Assembly: GCA_029255685.2 (NCBI GenBank)
Contig: CM055316.2
Coordinates: forward strand, 80,474,861 to 80,538,860
Source: Silene conica
Lineage: Eukaryota > Streptophyta > Magnoliopsida > Caryophyllales > Caryophyllaceae
DNA: 64,000 bases
Direction of reading: 5' to 3'
The translations under genes were made by a program, and so were the position numbers. Below the pieces are notes generated by a model. It was given only the letters and a program-made list of their open reading frames with translations. It ran no database searches and was not told the DNA's origin. Below, piece by piece: positions 52,858 through 63,004 of this stretch (position 1 is its first letter; each line of letters starts with the position of its first letter).

Positions 52858-54740
52858 AGCTCGTCATTTTATATTAATAGCTCGTATTCTTATAATAATA
52901 GCTCGTATTCTTATATTAATAGCTCGTATTCTTATTTTAATAACTCATATTTTTATATTAATATAATAACTCGTATTCTTATCTTAATAACTCGTATTTT
53001 TTTTTTATATTAGCTCGTATTCTTTTAATACTAGCTCGTATTCTTTTAATATTAGCTCATATTCTTTTAATATTAGCTCAAATTCTTTTTATATTAGCTC
53101 GTATTCTTCGGGTAATAACTTGCATTCTTGTGTGCTCGTATTTTTAGTTTATATTAGCTCGTATTCTGTTTACATATTGTTCAAAATTTGGGGGATTGCT
53201 GTGTATTACTACGTTGAATAAACTTTTTTATCCAAAATTTATATTAAGTCGTATTCTGTTTACATTATCTCAACTAATTTTTATACTAACTCATATTCTT
53301 ACCTTAATAACTCATATTTTCATTTTATTAGTCCATTCTTTTTACATTACATTGTATTCTTATATTAATAGCTCGTATTTTTATGATAATAGCTCGTATT
53401 CTTATCTTAATAACTCATATTTTTATATTAATAACTCGTATTTTTATCTTAATAACTCGTATTTTTTTTATATTAGCTCGTATTCTTTTAATAGTAGCTC
53501 ATATTCTTTTTATATTAGCTCATATTTAGGGATGTCAATGGGGCGGGGCGGGTGCGGAGGGGGGTCAACCCGCGCCCGCCCCGCGAAATTTTAATGCGCA
53601 CCTGCGCCCGCCCCGCGACCCGCGGCGGGTTGAACTATTCAAAACCATCCCCGCCCCGCGGGGACCCGCAGTTGACCCGCCTATCTCCTCAAGAAATGTA
53701 AATCTTAAATCTAAAATATACTTGTCGTATTACTTATACAAATAAATTTTCGCAAAATGCTTTAACATTCAATTAACTAGAGTCCGTGGAGTCATAAAAC
53801 GGTTTTGCATACAAATATACCACCAAAAACATGCACAAACAGCAGCCGAAAGCCCAAATTCTGACAGAGTACTAGAAGAGTAAACAGAACTACACAACAA
53901 ATACTCTTCAATTCTTCATCTTCAGTTCTTCAACTTCGTTTGTTTTATCGGTTTGGGAAAATGGGGATTTAGGGGAATTTGGGTAGTTAGTGAATGACCT
54001 GAATTTGGGTAGTCTTGGTTAGTGGGTTATTTTACTTATTTACTTGTTTGGGCCTGGGGAAGTGGGTAGCTGGGTATGATAGATTTAATTTATTAAAAGT
54101 TTTTTCTATTATTTTAAGTTATATTTATTTTATCTTATTATTCTTATATATTACTATTAGATATTATTATTTATTAGGTGGGTATAAGCAGGGCGGGGAC
54201 ATGTGGGGCGGGGCGAGCGGGGTGGGTGTGGGGCGGGGTGGGTATGGGGCGGGTCTCATGTGAAACCCGCCCCCGCCCCGCGACCCGCGACGAATGATGC
54301 TTTTGGAAACCATCCCCGCCCCACGACCCGCCAAATTATTACCCACACCCGCCCCACGTGGGGCGGGTGCGGGGCGAGACCCGCCAAGATCCACCCCATT
54401 GACATCCCTACTCATATTCTTAGGTTAATAACTTGTATTATTTTGTGCTCGTATTTTTTAGTTCGTGATTTTCTTAAACTCGTATTTTTTACATTAGCTC
54501 GTATTCCTATATTAATAGCTCGTATTCTTATCTTAATAGCTCGTATTTTTATATTAATAGCTCGTATTTTTATATTAATAGTTTGTATTCTTATATCAAT
54601 ATTTTGTATTCTTATTTTAATAACTCGTTATTTTTTATATTAGCTCGTATTCTTTTAATATTAGCTCGTATTCTTTTAATATTAGCTCGTATTCTTTTTA
54701 TATTATCTCGTATTCTTATCGTAATAACTCGCATTTTTAT
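52858..54740. repeat. 21-bp minisatellite, split by a hAT element
   Basis: Imperfect tandem units of about 21 bp with consensus TTAGCTCGTATTCTTTTAATA fill 52858-53526 and 54411-54740, roughly 45 units in all. Because 21 is a multiple of three, plus-strand frames read as long repeats of seven-residue type (for example NNSYFYI or ARILLIL); I regard this as non-coding. Confidence 0.85.
53527..54410. mobile_element. hAT element with G/C-rich ends in the minisatellite
   Basis: An 884-bp element with inverted ends TAGGGATGTCAATGGGG (53527) and complement (ending 54410), flanked by a perfect 8-bp duplication CTCATATT (53519-53526 and 54411-54418). The subterminal 100-200 bp are repeats of GGGGCGGGTGCG and CCCGCCCCGCGACC. 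The interior has no recognisable transposase. Confidence 0.9.
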
Positions 54741-54796
54741 GTGTCCATATATCGTCAAATATTAATGAGTACTTAATGTGCTTTCTTGTACGACAG

Positions 54797-54922
54797 ATGC
54801 ATGGATTGAACCTGAAGAATCAGAATTGATTGGACTTAAAGTTGATTCAGAGAATGATGTTTTTGAAGCTTATCGTAAATATTCATTTGTTAAGTGCTTT
54901 GAGGTCAGAAAATTTACCCTAA
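54797..54922 (+). pseudogene. FAR1/FHY3-like N-terminal exon fragment
   Basis: After an acceptor-like TTGTACGACAG, the plus strand encodes AWIEPEESELIGLKVDSEND followed by VFEAYRKYSFVKCFEVRKFT, the start of the FAR1 DNA-binding domain found in FAR1-related proteins and their Mutator-like transposase relatives. A stop follows soon (TTLNIH then TAG), and no further domain is present, so it is a fragment. Confidence 0.65.
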
Positions 54923-55499
54923 ATATTCATTAGGGTTATGATTGATGTAAAAATTACCTCAAATTAGTATTGTTTGATGCGTTTTTTCTTCTTGATATCA
55001 CGACATCATTTAATAATACAATTATTTACGTTTATGCAATTATCCCCTCTTTGATTTTAATATGATGTTAAAACTTTGAATTATTCGTTTATAAATAGTT
55101 GATAAATTGAGAGTTGAATTAAATTTACGATGCTAGAGTTGTTCGATTTGTGATGGCTCTTGATTCTTAGGGTATTTGTACGTTTTATTTATTTATTTAT
55201 TTAGAGCATCATTTTTTTGATTTGGACATTTATTCAATTTAGTACTGAGGATAAACGTGTAGATTTAATGTTTTGAGTTATTCGACAAATTATTTTATAT
55301 GGTTTTAAAGCTATCATCGTTTTGAAAACTTCTGAATGTTGATGCCATTTAGATGAAAAATAAACGTAAGAAAACAGAGTATGTAAAGCAATGAACTTTG
55401 GAGATTGTAATTGTAAGAGGCTGTTGTTGGTGAGAGTGACCTTATATAAGATACATGAGATATGAAAGTAACCTAAACCTAGTACATAAAGGGTATGGG

Positions 55500-56345
55500 C
55501 CTAAAAATAAGGGCTTTCAATCATTTGGAGGCTTGAAAGTTCGAACCAGTCTGTCAATTGTGACAGACACTCTTTGATGCAGTCCAGATGTATCCAACAT
55601 CCTCTTGCAAGCTGGAGGCTGAGTGAAAGGAAGCATCCCAAGCTTGTGTAGAAGTTTCCAATGTTGAGCAGATGGTAGATCTTTGGTGAAAATATCAGCA
55701 GGTTGGGAGACTGTGGGGGGTAACAAAGCTGAAGCAGACCTTCTAATTAAGACTTTATCGCTTGTGAAATGGCAATCAAGCTGTATGTGTTTGGTTCGCT
55801 CATAAAAGACATGATTTTATGCGATATGTAAGGCATTGTTGTTGTCACAATGGAGAGTGACAGGCTTGAGATTATAAATCCCCAGTTTTGCTAATAGCCA
55901 CTACAAAAATAACGCTTGTTAACCAAGTGACTTCTGTTCCAACCTGTGATATGGCCTTGTACTCAGCCTCAACAGAAGACTTGCTGACAGTACTTTGCTT
56001 CTTGTTTTTCTAACTTAGAGGAGATTGACCCAACATAACCACCCAACCAGTTATAGACGTTCCGGTGATGGGACAAGCTGCCCAATCTGAATCTGAACAA
56101 GCATTGATGGAGCTCTTCAGAACCATATCATGAGTATGACTTGACCATTAGAATGACTCAAATATTTTAGAACGTGATGAGCAACTTGCAAATGAGTATT
56201 TGAAGGATTTTGCACAAATTGGCTGAGGACTTGGACAGCAAAAGCCAAGTCTGGTCTGGTGTGAGTAAGGAAGTTTAACTTTCCCACAATCATCCTATAG
56301 TAACTGGAATTAAAAGTGACAGGGGTATTGTTGTGGCCTGGAGAA
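55500..56345 (-). pseudogene. Decayed Copia pol fragment, unit C
   Basis: Minus-strand remnant with LPPTVSQPADIFTKDLPSAQ (55726-55517), and upstream the same RNase H and RT pieces as in units A and B. Broken by several stops and frameshifts. It is closest to the unit B copy. Confidence 0.85.
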
Positions 56346-57461
56346 TTTGTGATTCAATGGAAGAGGTGTAACAACTTATTTGGAATCAAGAAAACAAGTG
56401 TCATGTAGCAGTTCATTAGTAAATCTTCTTTGTGTAAGAACAATTCCCTCAGGGAGGTAGGTAACCAGCCACTATGCCCAAGAAATTGTGTGAGCTTTTT
56501 TCCAATTCTCTGAACATAAACAAAAACAATAGTTCAAATGAATAGAACAAATGTTGAAACTTGCAAAAGCTCTTACTTTAACCAAAACTATGATGTAAAA
56601 TGCTTACTCATCATTTTAAACCATAGCCTTTCCAAGATCTAAGATGGTTTAAGTCATTTCCATACATTTGTTTAAATTATGCGAGAGAAATTTTGAACAA
56701 ATGTTTACGAACAATTTTTTCTTTTTTTTTTGGGAACCTTAATCTTGCACAAAACCCACAATTAAGAACCAATCATTTAACAAAATCTACATTTCAAAAT
56801 CTAGAACTACATTTACAAAATCCATTCGTCGAAAATACAATAAATGTTCTACCTTTACTTGACACTCATTCTAAAACTTCAACGGGTCTTATTTAAGACC
56901 ATCTAAATCTCTCATAAATCCCTGTTATTTTCGACATCTATTTTAATTGGTTTGAAAATGGTCTTAAGTTAGACGGCTTTAAACAAAAAATGGTGTTTAA
57001 CTCAAACTTGAAAAACTTATGCATGCAAATCTACTATATGTACAAAAAGATTGCAACTTTTTTGAAAAAAACTCAAACTTCTTGCAAAACTCCATAAAAG
57101 AAACTCTAAAAAATACAGTAACTTAAACCCATGACTAAAATTCAGATAATTTGAATCCCTACTTCTTTTACCTGCATAGAAACAAATACTCGCTCGGTCC
57201 CAGTTAATTGTTGTCTTTTGTTTTTGGCACAAAAAACAGAGAAAGAGGAGGAGATTACTAAATGACAAATGAACCAAATTAAGTATAAACGATCAATTGC
57301 TCATTAAATTCATTCTTAGATTAGAACGAACAACCGTTGACCAAGACACCCAGAGAACAAATGACTCGAAAAGAGTTATGTTTGTTCCGCCTTTATTTGG
57401 ACTGTTCTCGCCAGCTCGTCGTAACGTCGTTTTTATTTAAAGAAGCAATGGAACCATGTTA

Positions 57462-58119
57462 GGCTGTGTTTGGCAAGGCAAATCAGGTACCTGATTTGTC
57501 TGAAATGACTTTTTTGTCAAAATAATCAGGTACCTTATTTCTTTTTGGGTGTTTGGCAAGAACCTGATTTGAGGAAAAAAGGTACCTGAAATAAAAAGCT
57601 ACTCTAGGTAGCATTTGAGAAATCAGGTACCTGTTTTATTTTCATCTACCTATTCTACCCTTAATTGTATAGGATCGCTACTTTAATTTGGGGTGAAGCT
57701 TAATTAATATTTTTTTTTTATGATTTTAATAAAGAATTATTTTTGTATCGCTAAAATATATTTTCAAGGGTGTATTGTTTGAATTTTTTTTACCTAATCG
57801 TTATATGTTAATTATTTTCTCATTCGCCTTGACCTCAGCCTATTAAAAACGTAACGCCGTCAAAGACAATAACACAAGAATAATAGTAAAAACATAAAAG
57901 ATATCAATAATAAGCCATGTCCTTTTCCGTCATTTTGTTAAATATAAGCTACCTTTTCAGCTAGTATCCAAACAATTTTAACAAAAATCAGCTACCTTTT
58001 CAGGTCTTAATTTTCAGCTACCTTTTCAGGTAACTTTTCAGGTTTCAGGTACCTTTTCAGCTTTCAGCTACCTTTTCAGGTTTCAGCTACCTTTTCAGCT
58101 AGTTTTGCCAAACAGAGCC
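57462..58119. mobile_element. PIF/Harbinger-type MITE in unit C
   Basis: Ends GGCTGTGTTTGGCA and (complement) GGCTCTGTTTGGCA, flanked by TTA (57459-57461 and 58120-58122). Unit B has the empty site CCATGTTAGACCCC at about 52002-52015 with one TTA. The interior is full of AGCTACCTTTTCAGGT repeats, as in the element at 11449-13205. Confidence 0.92.
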
Positions 58120-58989
58120 TTAGACTCCGTTATATAAGTTGGGTCTAAGACTCTTAAGTTAATTCATTACTTTTTTTTATCTTGTTTTTACTCATTATAA
58201 ACTCAGGTAGAGTAGATTGGAAATGTAAAGGTAACTTTATACATTTGTTATTTTGTTGTATATCTTGGCCATAAATAACAAACGTACAGAATTAATCGGA
58301 ATAATATTACTAAAAAATTATTATTTTATTACCGTCACCAAGAACATTGGTTAATGACATAATTTTGATACAATAAAATTACAGCATTTGCAGAAGCAAA
58401 GAGTCTTGCTTGTGACCAGGGACGAAACTCAAATGAAATGTACTGTATAATTTAAACATATGGTTAGAATACAACTTTTGTATAATTTTTTAGCTATACT
58501 GTAGTTTTTGGGAGCCCAATATTTATAGGCCCGTGCAATGTTCATATTGCATATAAAATTCTATGGTGGTGATTTAGTAAAAACCACGCAAAAATAAAAA
58601 CGGTACGTTTTAGATTTTATTTTTTTCTATATATTATCTTTTACTATACTTATTTGAAAACCTGGATTAGTATTTGTATTTTACTAAAGCACCACGCAAA
58701 ATTAAAAACGTTTAAGATTTTATCTTTTTCTATATATTATCTTTTACTATACTTATTTGAAAACCTATTATCATACTATTATTCAACCAATTACGTCGCT
58801 CGGAAAAGCTTCCTTTAATAATATAGAAAGACGTTGTCTACAACTGTCAGCCTTAAAGAAAATTTAAATTAACACGATATTACATTTTGGCCGGTGCATT
58901 ACACGGGTGTTAAATCCAGTGATTGCTTTAAAAGAGCACAAATTATCATTTGTGACGGATACCGTTTCTTCCCGCAAAATACCACGAGA

Positions 58990-59163
58990 GGTATATAAGG
59001 AATGATCTGCCCACCAATCCACCATGACCAAAAGTTGTTGTAACAAACTAACAACCAGTCAGGAAAGAGCTCTATTTTGCTATAAATACAGGAACTCTCG
59101 ACTCAATCAGTTACACAACACATCAACTCTCCTCTCTACTCTCTCTGAAATTTCTGGGTAAAT
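58990..59163 (+). promoter_or_regulatory. NHL3 promoter and 5' UTR
   Basis: Block GGTATATAAGGAATGATCTG from 58990, TATAAATA at 59081-59088, and a CTCTCCTCTCTAC leader. Close to the copy 1 promoter. Confidence 0.7.
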
Positions 59164-59838
59164 ATGAGTAAAATCGTTCCAATGGTCGCAGCTCCAATGG
59201 TCGCAGTCTCAAAATCGAGTGGGCGCTACTGCAAATGCTGCTCAAAAGGTGATCTTCAATTTATTGGATGGTTTTGCGCATGTATTATATTTGGTGGTTG
59301 TTTGATATTTGCAGCGTTTTACATCGATATCGACATTTCTATTCGTGCTGAACGACATTCAGTGGCATTCCAAGTCGATTTTCTTGAGGTTAATTCAATG
59401 AAATTCGATCCTCCAGACGCGCACTTCAGATTAAACTTTACTGTAGTCAGCAGAGTTGCGAAATTATTCAATAATCTTGAAACGACTATTGAATATGATC
59501 GTAACGTAGTCTCTACCACAATAATCGCGCCTTTCCGTCAAGACGCCCTTTCGGTACAAACAATACCTGTATCAATGAGTATGTCCGATACTCGACTCTC
59601 AGACAAGGTTATTGACTCAATTAGAAATAAATTGGCTAGTGATGCCGGCTTCTTGGAGTTCACGCTTATTGTTCACGGCGTTACATGGAAAATAGATAAT
59701 GATGACATCTGCGACATGAAGATGGTTTGTAATGGCGTCAAGGTTACGCTGTTGTCGAGTAATAACACTTGGAATGGATCGACCAAGAACGGTCCATTTC
59801 TATGTCAATCCACCTCTAATAAGGGCTGTGATGTTTAG
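59164..59838 (+). CDS. NDR1/HIN1-like (LEA_2-type) membrane protein, copy 3
   Basis: 224 residues from the ATG at 59164. Compared with copy 1 (leader AAATTTAAGTAAAATCGTT) this copy has AATATGAGTAAAATCGTT, so a new ATG upstream of the ancestral start lengthens the protein. The ATG at 59182 is an alternative start, and the MVAAPMVAVSKS segment shows a small internal duplication of the old start. Then come a Cys-rich tail (CKCCSK), a membrane segment at about 31-54, and the shared ectodomain with NFT and NNT/NGST sequons and CDMKMVC...FLCQ. Gene, promoter and 3' flank match copies 1 and 2. No Copia tail follows; homology ends near 60490. Confidence 0.7.
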   Translation: MSKIVPMVAAPMVAVSKSSGRYCKCCSKGDLQFIGWFCACIIFGGCLIFAAFYIDIDISIRAERHSVAFQVDFLEVNSMKFDPPDAHFRLNFTVVSRVAKLFNNLETTIEYDRNVVSTTIIAPFRQDALSVQTIPVSMSMSDTRLSDKVIDSIRNKLASDAGFLEFTLIVHGVTWKIDNDDICDMKMVCNGVKVTLLSSNNTWNGSTKNGPFLCQSTSNKGCDV

Positions 59839-60490
59839 AATTGTATGATTTCTGTTGATGATCAGAGATATTTGCGTTGATTCAGTTTGCAGAATCGGAT
59901 TTGTTAGAGGATTTAGGTTATGACTGATTGACTGCTACCGTCTAGGGTTTAGAATTTGGGGTTTGGATTATCACGACATCATTTACTAATACAATTACGT
60001 TTATGCAATTATTCCCTCTTTGATTTTAATATGATGTTAAAACTTTGAATTACTCGTTTATAAATAGTTGATTAATTGAGAGTTGAATTACATTTACGAT
60101 GTTACAATTGTTCGATTTGTGATGGCTCTTGATTCTTAGGGTATTTGTTCGATTTATTTATTTATTTATTTATTTATTTATTTTGGGTGTTTTGGCATCG
60201 GTTTTTGGACTGAAACGGATATAAGAGCATCAATTTTTTTATTTGGACACTTATTCAATTCAGTACTGAGGATAAACGAGTAGATTTAATGTTTGAGTTA
60301 TTCGACATTTTATTTTATATAGTGTTAAATCCATCGTCGTTTTGAAAACTTCGTAATATTGATTCCATATAGATGAAAAATAAACGTAAGAGTAAGTTAA
60401 GCAATGAACTTTGGAGTTTTGAATTTTTGATGTATTGATCGTAAATTGTAATTGTATGAGGTTGTTGTAGAATGAGAGTGACCTTATAAA

Positions 60491-61480
60491 ATGCAAATGG
60501 AGAGGCAAGTGAGAGAAAGTGAAAGTATTATATGGATAGTGCAACTTATATTATGGGAGAGAGACAATATCCGTCTTCAACATGTGACGAATAGCGTCCA
60601 TCTTCCATGAGAATTTGTGTTGCAGAAGAATGAGATAATCAACTTGCAATATTTGTATCAAAAGACATAAAATTAGAATTATTCATGCAATTCTATCTAT
60701 GTAACAAAAATCTAAGTCTCTCATTATTCGTTAATAAAATTAAATTGAAAATTGATATTTTCTATTTATAGTATAAAAATATATGACATATATACTCCGT
60801 ATAAAAAAATTCCATAAAATTTTATTTTTACTATTAAATGATCCTAAATATCAGATTCCAAACTAAATTGTTTCAAACAGTAACTTGATTTAATAATTAT
60901 GACATTATATATTTTATCATTAAATTATAAATGAGGTACTAATCGGTGAATGTGCTGACGGAAGCAGCATATTGAAAAATCGAATGGAGCTCAAGTGCTC
61001 AACCTATTGTTTTAATGCATCACCAAACACATAATTTAAGAGACGTACTTTTTCACATACAAATTTCATCAAAGAGTATTTCATTTGGCGCTCATTTATA
61101 AAAAACCTTTTAATCTTTATTTTGGAAAAAAAAGAACAATTCATTAATAAAACGTAATACGATATACACATACAAAGAATAGGTATAATTCAGATCTCAA
61201 AACAGCCATCTGACAATTCGGTTCGTCCTATTATCACGATCTTTAAATATCTTTTACGGGATTCTTTTTCGTTTGATTTATGAGATGAAGACTTTTTTAA
61301 TGTGAGATTATGATTATATTATAAATATATACGGAGTATTATAATTAAGTCTCCTCAAAAATAAGGAAACCGAGTAATTTACAATCATACCCGTACCAAA
61401 ACACGTAAAAAGGATATTCCCCCATATAAGGAGACCTGCTCACAATCCCAAAGACCTAAATCATTAGTTTCTTTTAAAGT
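60491..61480. other. Intergenic region between NHL copies 3 and 4
   Basis: AT-rich, with a foldback-family piece at 60555-60625 (ATATCCGTC...GAGAATTTGTGTT). A possible TATA (CATATAAGG, about 61424-61431) lies about 50 bp before the copy 4 ATG. The promoter block of copies 1-3 is not present here. No gene seen. Confidence 0.55.
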
Positions 61481-62218
61481 ATGGCACAAAAACTACTAAC
61501 ACACGTTAACAACACCATGGCAAAACTATGGCCGTTCCGCCGTAACGACAACGACAACGGAAACGGAAACGACAACTACGGCGATTACTTTAACATGAAC
61601 AGCTACCTCAACTGCATACCCTGCTCACAAGATGATCTTCTAATTATTGGAATCATATGCGCAGTTATTATATTTTTTGTTAGTTGTTTCTTTGCAGGGG
61701 TATACATCGCGATCCTCACTTTTAATATTTTTAATAGTATTGAACGACGTTCAGTGGCATTCCAAGTCGATTTTCTTGAGGTTAATTCGATGAAATTCGC
61801 TCCTCCGGACGCGCACTTCAGATTAAACTTTACAGTAATCAGCAAGACTACGAAATTATTCAATAATCTTCAAGCGACTATTGAATATGATCGTAACGTA
61901 ATCTCTAACACAACGATTGCGTCTTTCCATCAAAACGCCTTATCGGTAAAAACAATACCTGTATTAATGGGTATGTCCGATACTCGACTCTCAGACAAGG
62001 TTATCGACTCAATTAGAAATAAATTGGCCAGTGAAGCCGGCGTCTTGGAGTTCACGGTTATTGTTCGCGGCCTTATTTGGGAGAGTCGCGGCTATACCTG
62101 CGACATGAAGATGGTTTGTAATGACGTGAAAGTTACACTTTCGTCGGTTAATAACACTTGGAATGGATCGACCAAGGACGGTCCATTCCCGTGTCAATGC
62201 ACCTTTATGGACTGTTGA
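61481..62218 (+). CDS. NDR1/HIN1-like (LEA_2-type) protein, copy 4 with distinct N-terminus
   Basis: 245 residues. The first 90 or so differ from copies 1-3: MAQKLLTHVNNTMAKLWPFR, then an Asn/Asp/Gly-rich stretch (about 22-40) and a longer hydrophobic segment (about 53-82). From IERRSVAFQVDFLEVNSMKF onward the ectodomain is nearly the same as in copy 2, including at the nucleotide level. The C-terminus keeps CDMKMVCNDVKV and NNTWNGSTKDGPFPCQC. The promoter is unrelated to the other copies. This may be the founder from which the duplicated units arose, or a copy whose ectodomain was overwritten by gene conversion; the sequence alone does not decide. Confidence 0.7.
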   Translation: MAQKLLTHVNNTMAKLWPFRRNDNDNGNGNDNYGDYFNMNSYLNCIPCSQDDLLIIGIICAVIIFFVSCFFAGVYIAILTFNIFNSIERRSVAFQVDFLEVNSMKFAPPDAHFRLNFTVISKTTKLFNNLQATIEYDRNVISNTTIASFHQNALSVKTIPVLMGMSDTRLSDKVIDSIRNKLASEAGVLEFTVIVRGLIWESRGYTCDMKMVCNDVKVTLSSVNNTWNGSTKDGPFPCQCTFMDC

Positions 62219-62485
62219 TGATCTAAGGTATTTAGCTTATGACCCCTACCGTCTAGGGTTAGGGTTTATTAAACGTAGGTATTTAGGTTATGACTGCTAC
62301 CGTCTAGGGTTAGGGTTTAAAATCTAGGGTTTATTAAACATATATCATGTATTGGTCGAAACCACAAGGATTAACACAATTTGATAATACAATTATGCTT
62401 ATGCAATTATTTCCTTTTTAATTTCGATTATTGTATGATATTAAAACTAAGAATTTTTCGTTTAAATCCACGATCATTTTTGTTT

Positions 62486-62632
62486 AAATTCACGTTTATT
62501 GTTCGCGGCGATCATTGGATTGTAAATCCTCGAGGGTTACTGGCTACACCTCCGACATGGAGATGGTTCGTCAAGACATTGCAGCAATGTTTTCACCGAC
62601 TAATAACACAGGGAATGGATCTTCAAAAGACG
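62486..62632 (+). pseudogene. NHL C-terminal pseudogene fragment
   Basis: Nucleotides align with the last third of copy 4: ATTCACGTTTATTGTTCGCG against GTTCACGGTTATTGTTCGCG, then ACATGGAGATGGTTCGTCA and AATAACACAGGGAATGGAT. Small indels destroy the frame. It lies 270 bp after copy 4 and is a partial tandem duplicate. Confidence 0.7.
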
Positions 62633-63004
62633 AAAACATCCCTACGAGAACATGGGGAGTCTGATCTTCTTAATATTCTGAAGACCGTCGAGAAAAAACC
62701 AGAAAATCGTACACAAATCAGTCGCATCCAATATCGAGGCACAAACAGCGACACAAGCACGCACACACACTGTGGTGTCTGGTAATCGCAACCAAGATAG
62801 AGCAACATACAAACATAGCATTATATAGTACTTCATAACAGGAACAGAAGTCAGTGACTCGTAACTCACCAGTCACACAACAACAAAAGCTTCATAACCC
62901 GATTCTAAACCCTTAGGATACGACGATGTTTACAGATTCCATCAAACCAGTTTTTTCAGAAGTTTTAAGACAGATATTTCACAAACAACCCGAGTTTCAT
63001 GCAC

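Larger units (their letters stand above)
54985..58375. repeat. NHL duplication unit C (3' flank plus Copia tail, no gene)
   Basis: Matches 49210-52262 of unit B from the NHL 3' flank (ATCATTTAATAATACAATTA) through the Copia fragment to AACATTGGTTA. The NHL coding sequence itself is absent; the left end abuts the FAR1-like fragment. It holds a Harbinger insertion at 57462-58119. Confidence 0.85.

Noticed and set aside
53196..54765. Tyr/Ser/Asn-rich and Ile/Leu-rich repeat proteins
   Set aside because: They arise from a 21-bp minisatellite whose length is a multiple of three; different frames are open equally well and there is no gene context.
62381..62785. 134-residue plus-strand frame after NHL copy 4
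   Set aside because: Its middle is an out-of-frame NHL C-terminal fragment, so the translation is an artefact of a pseudogene.
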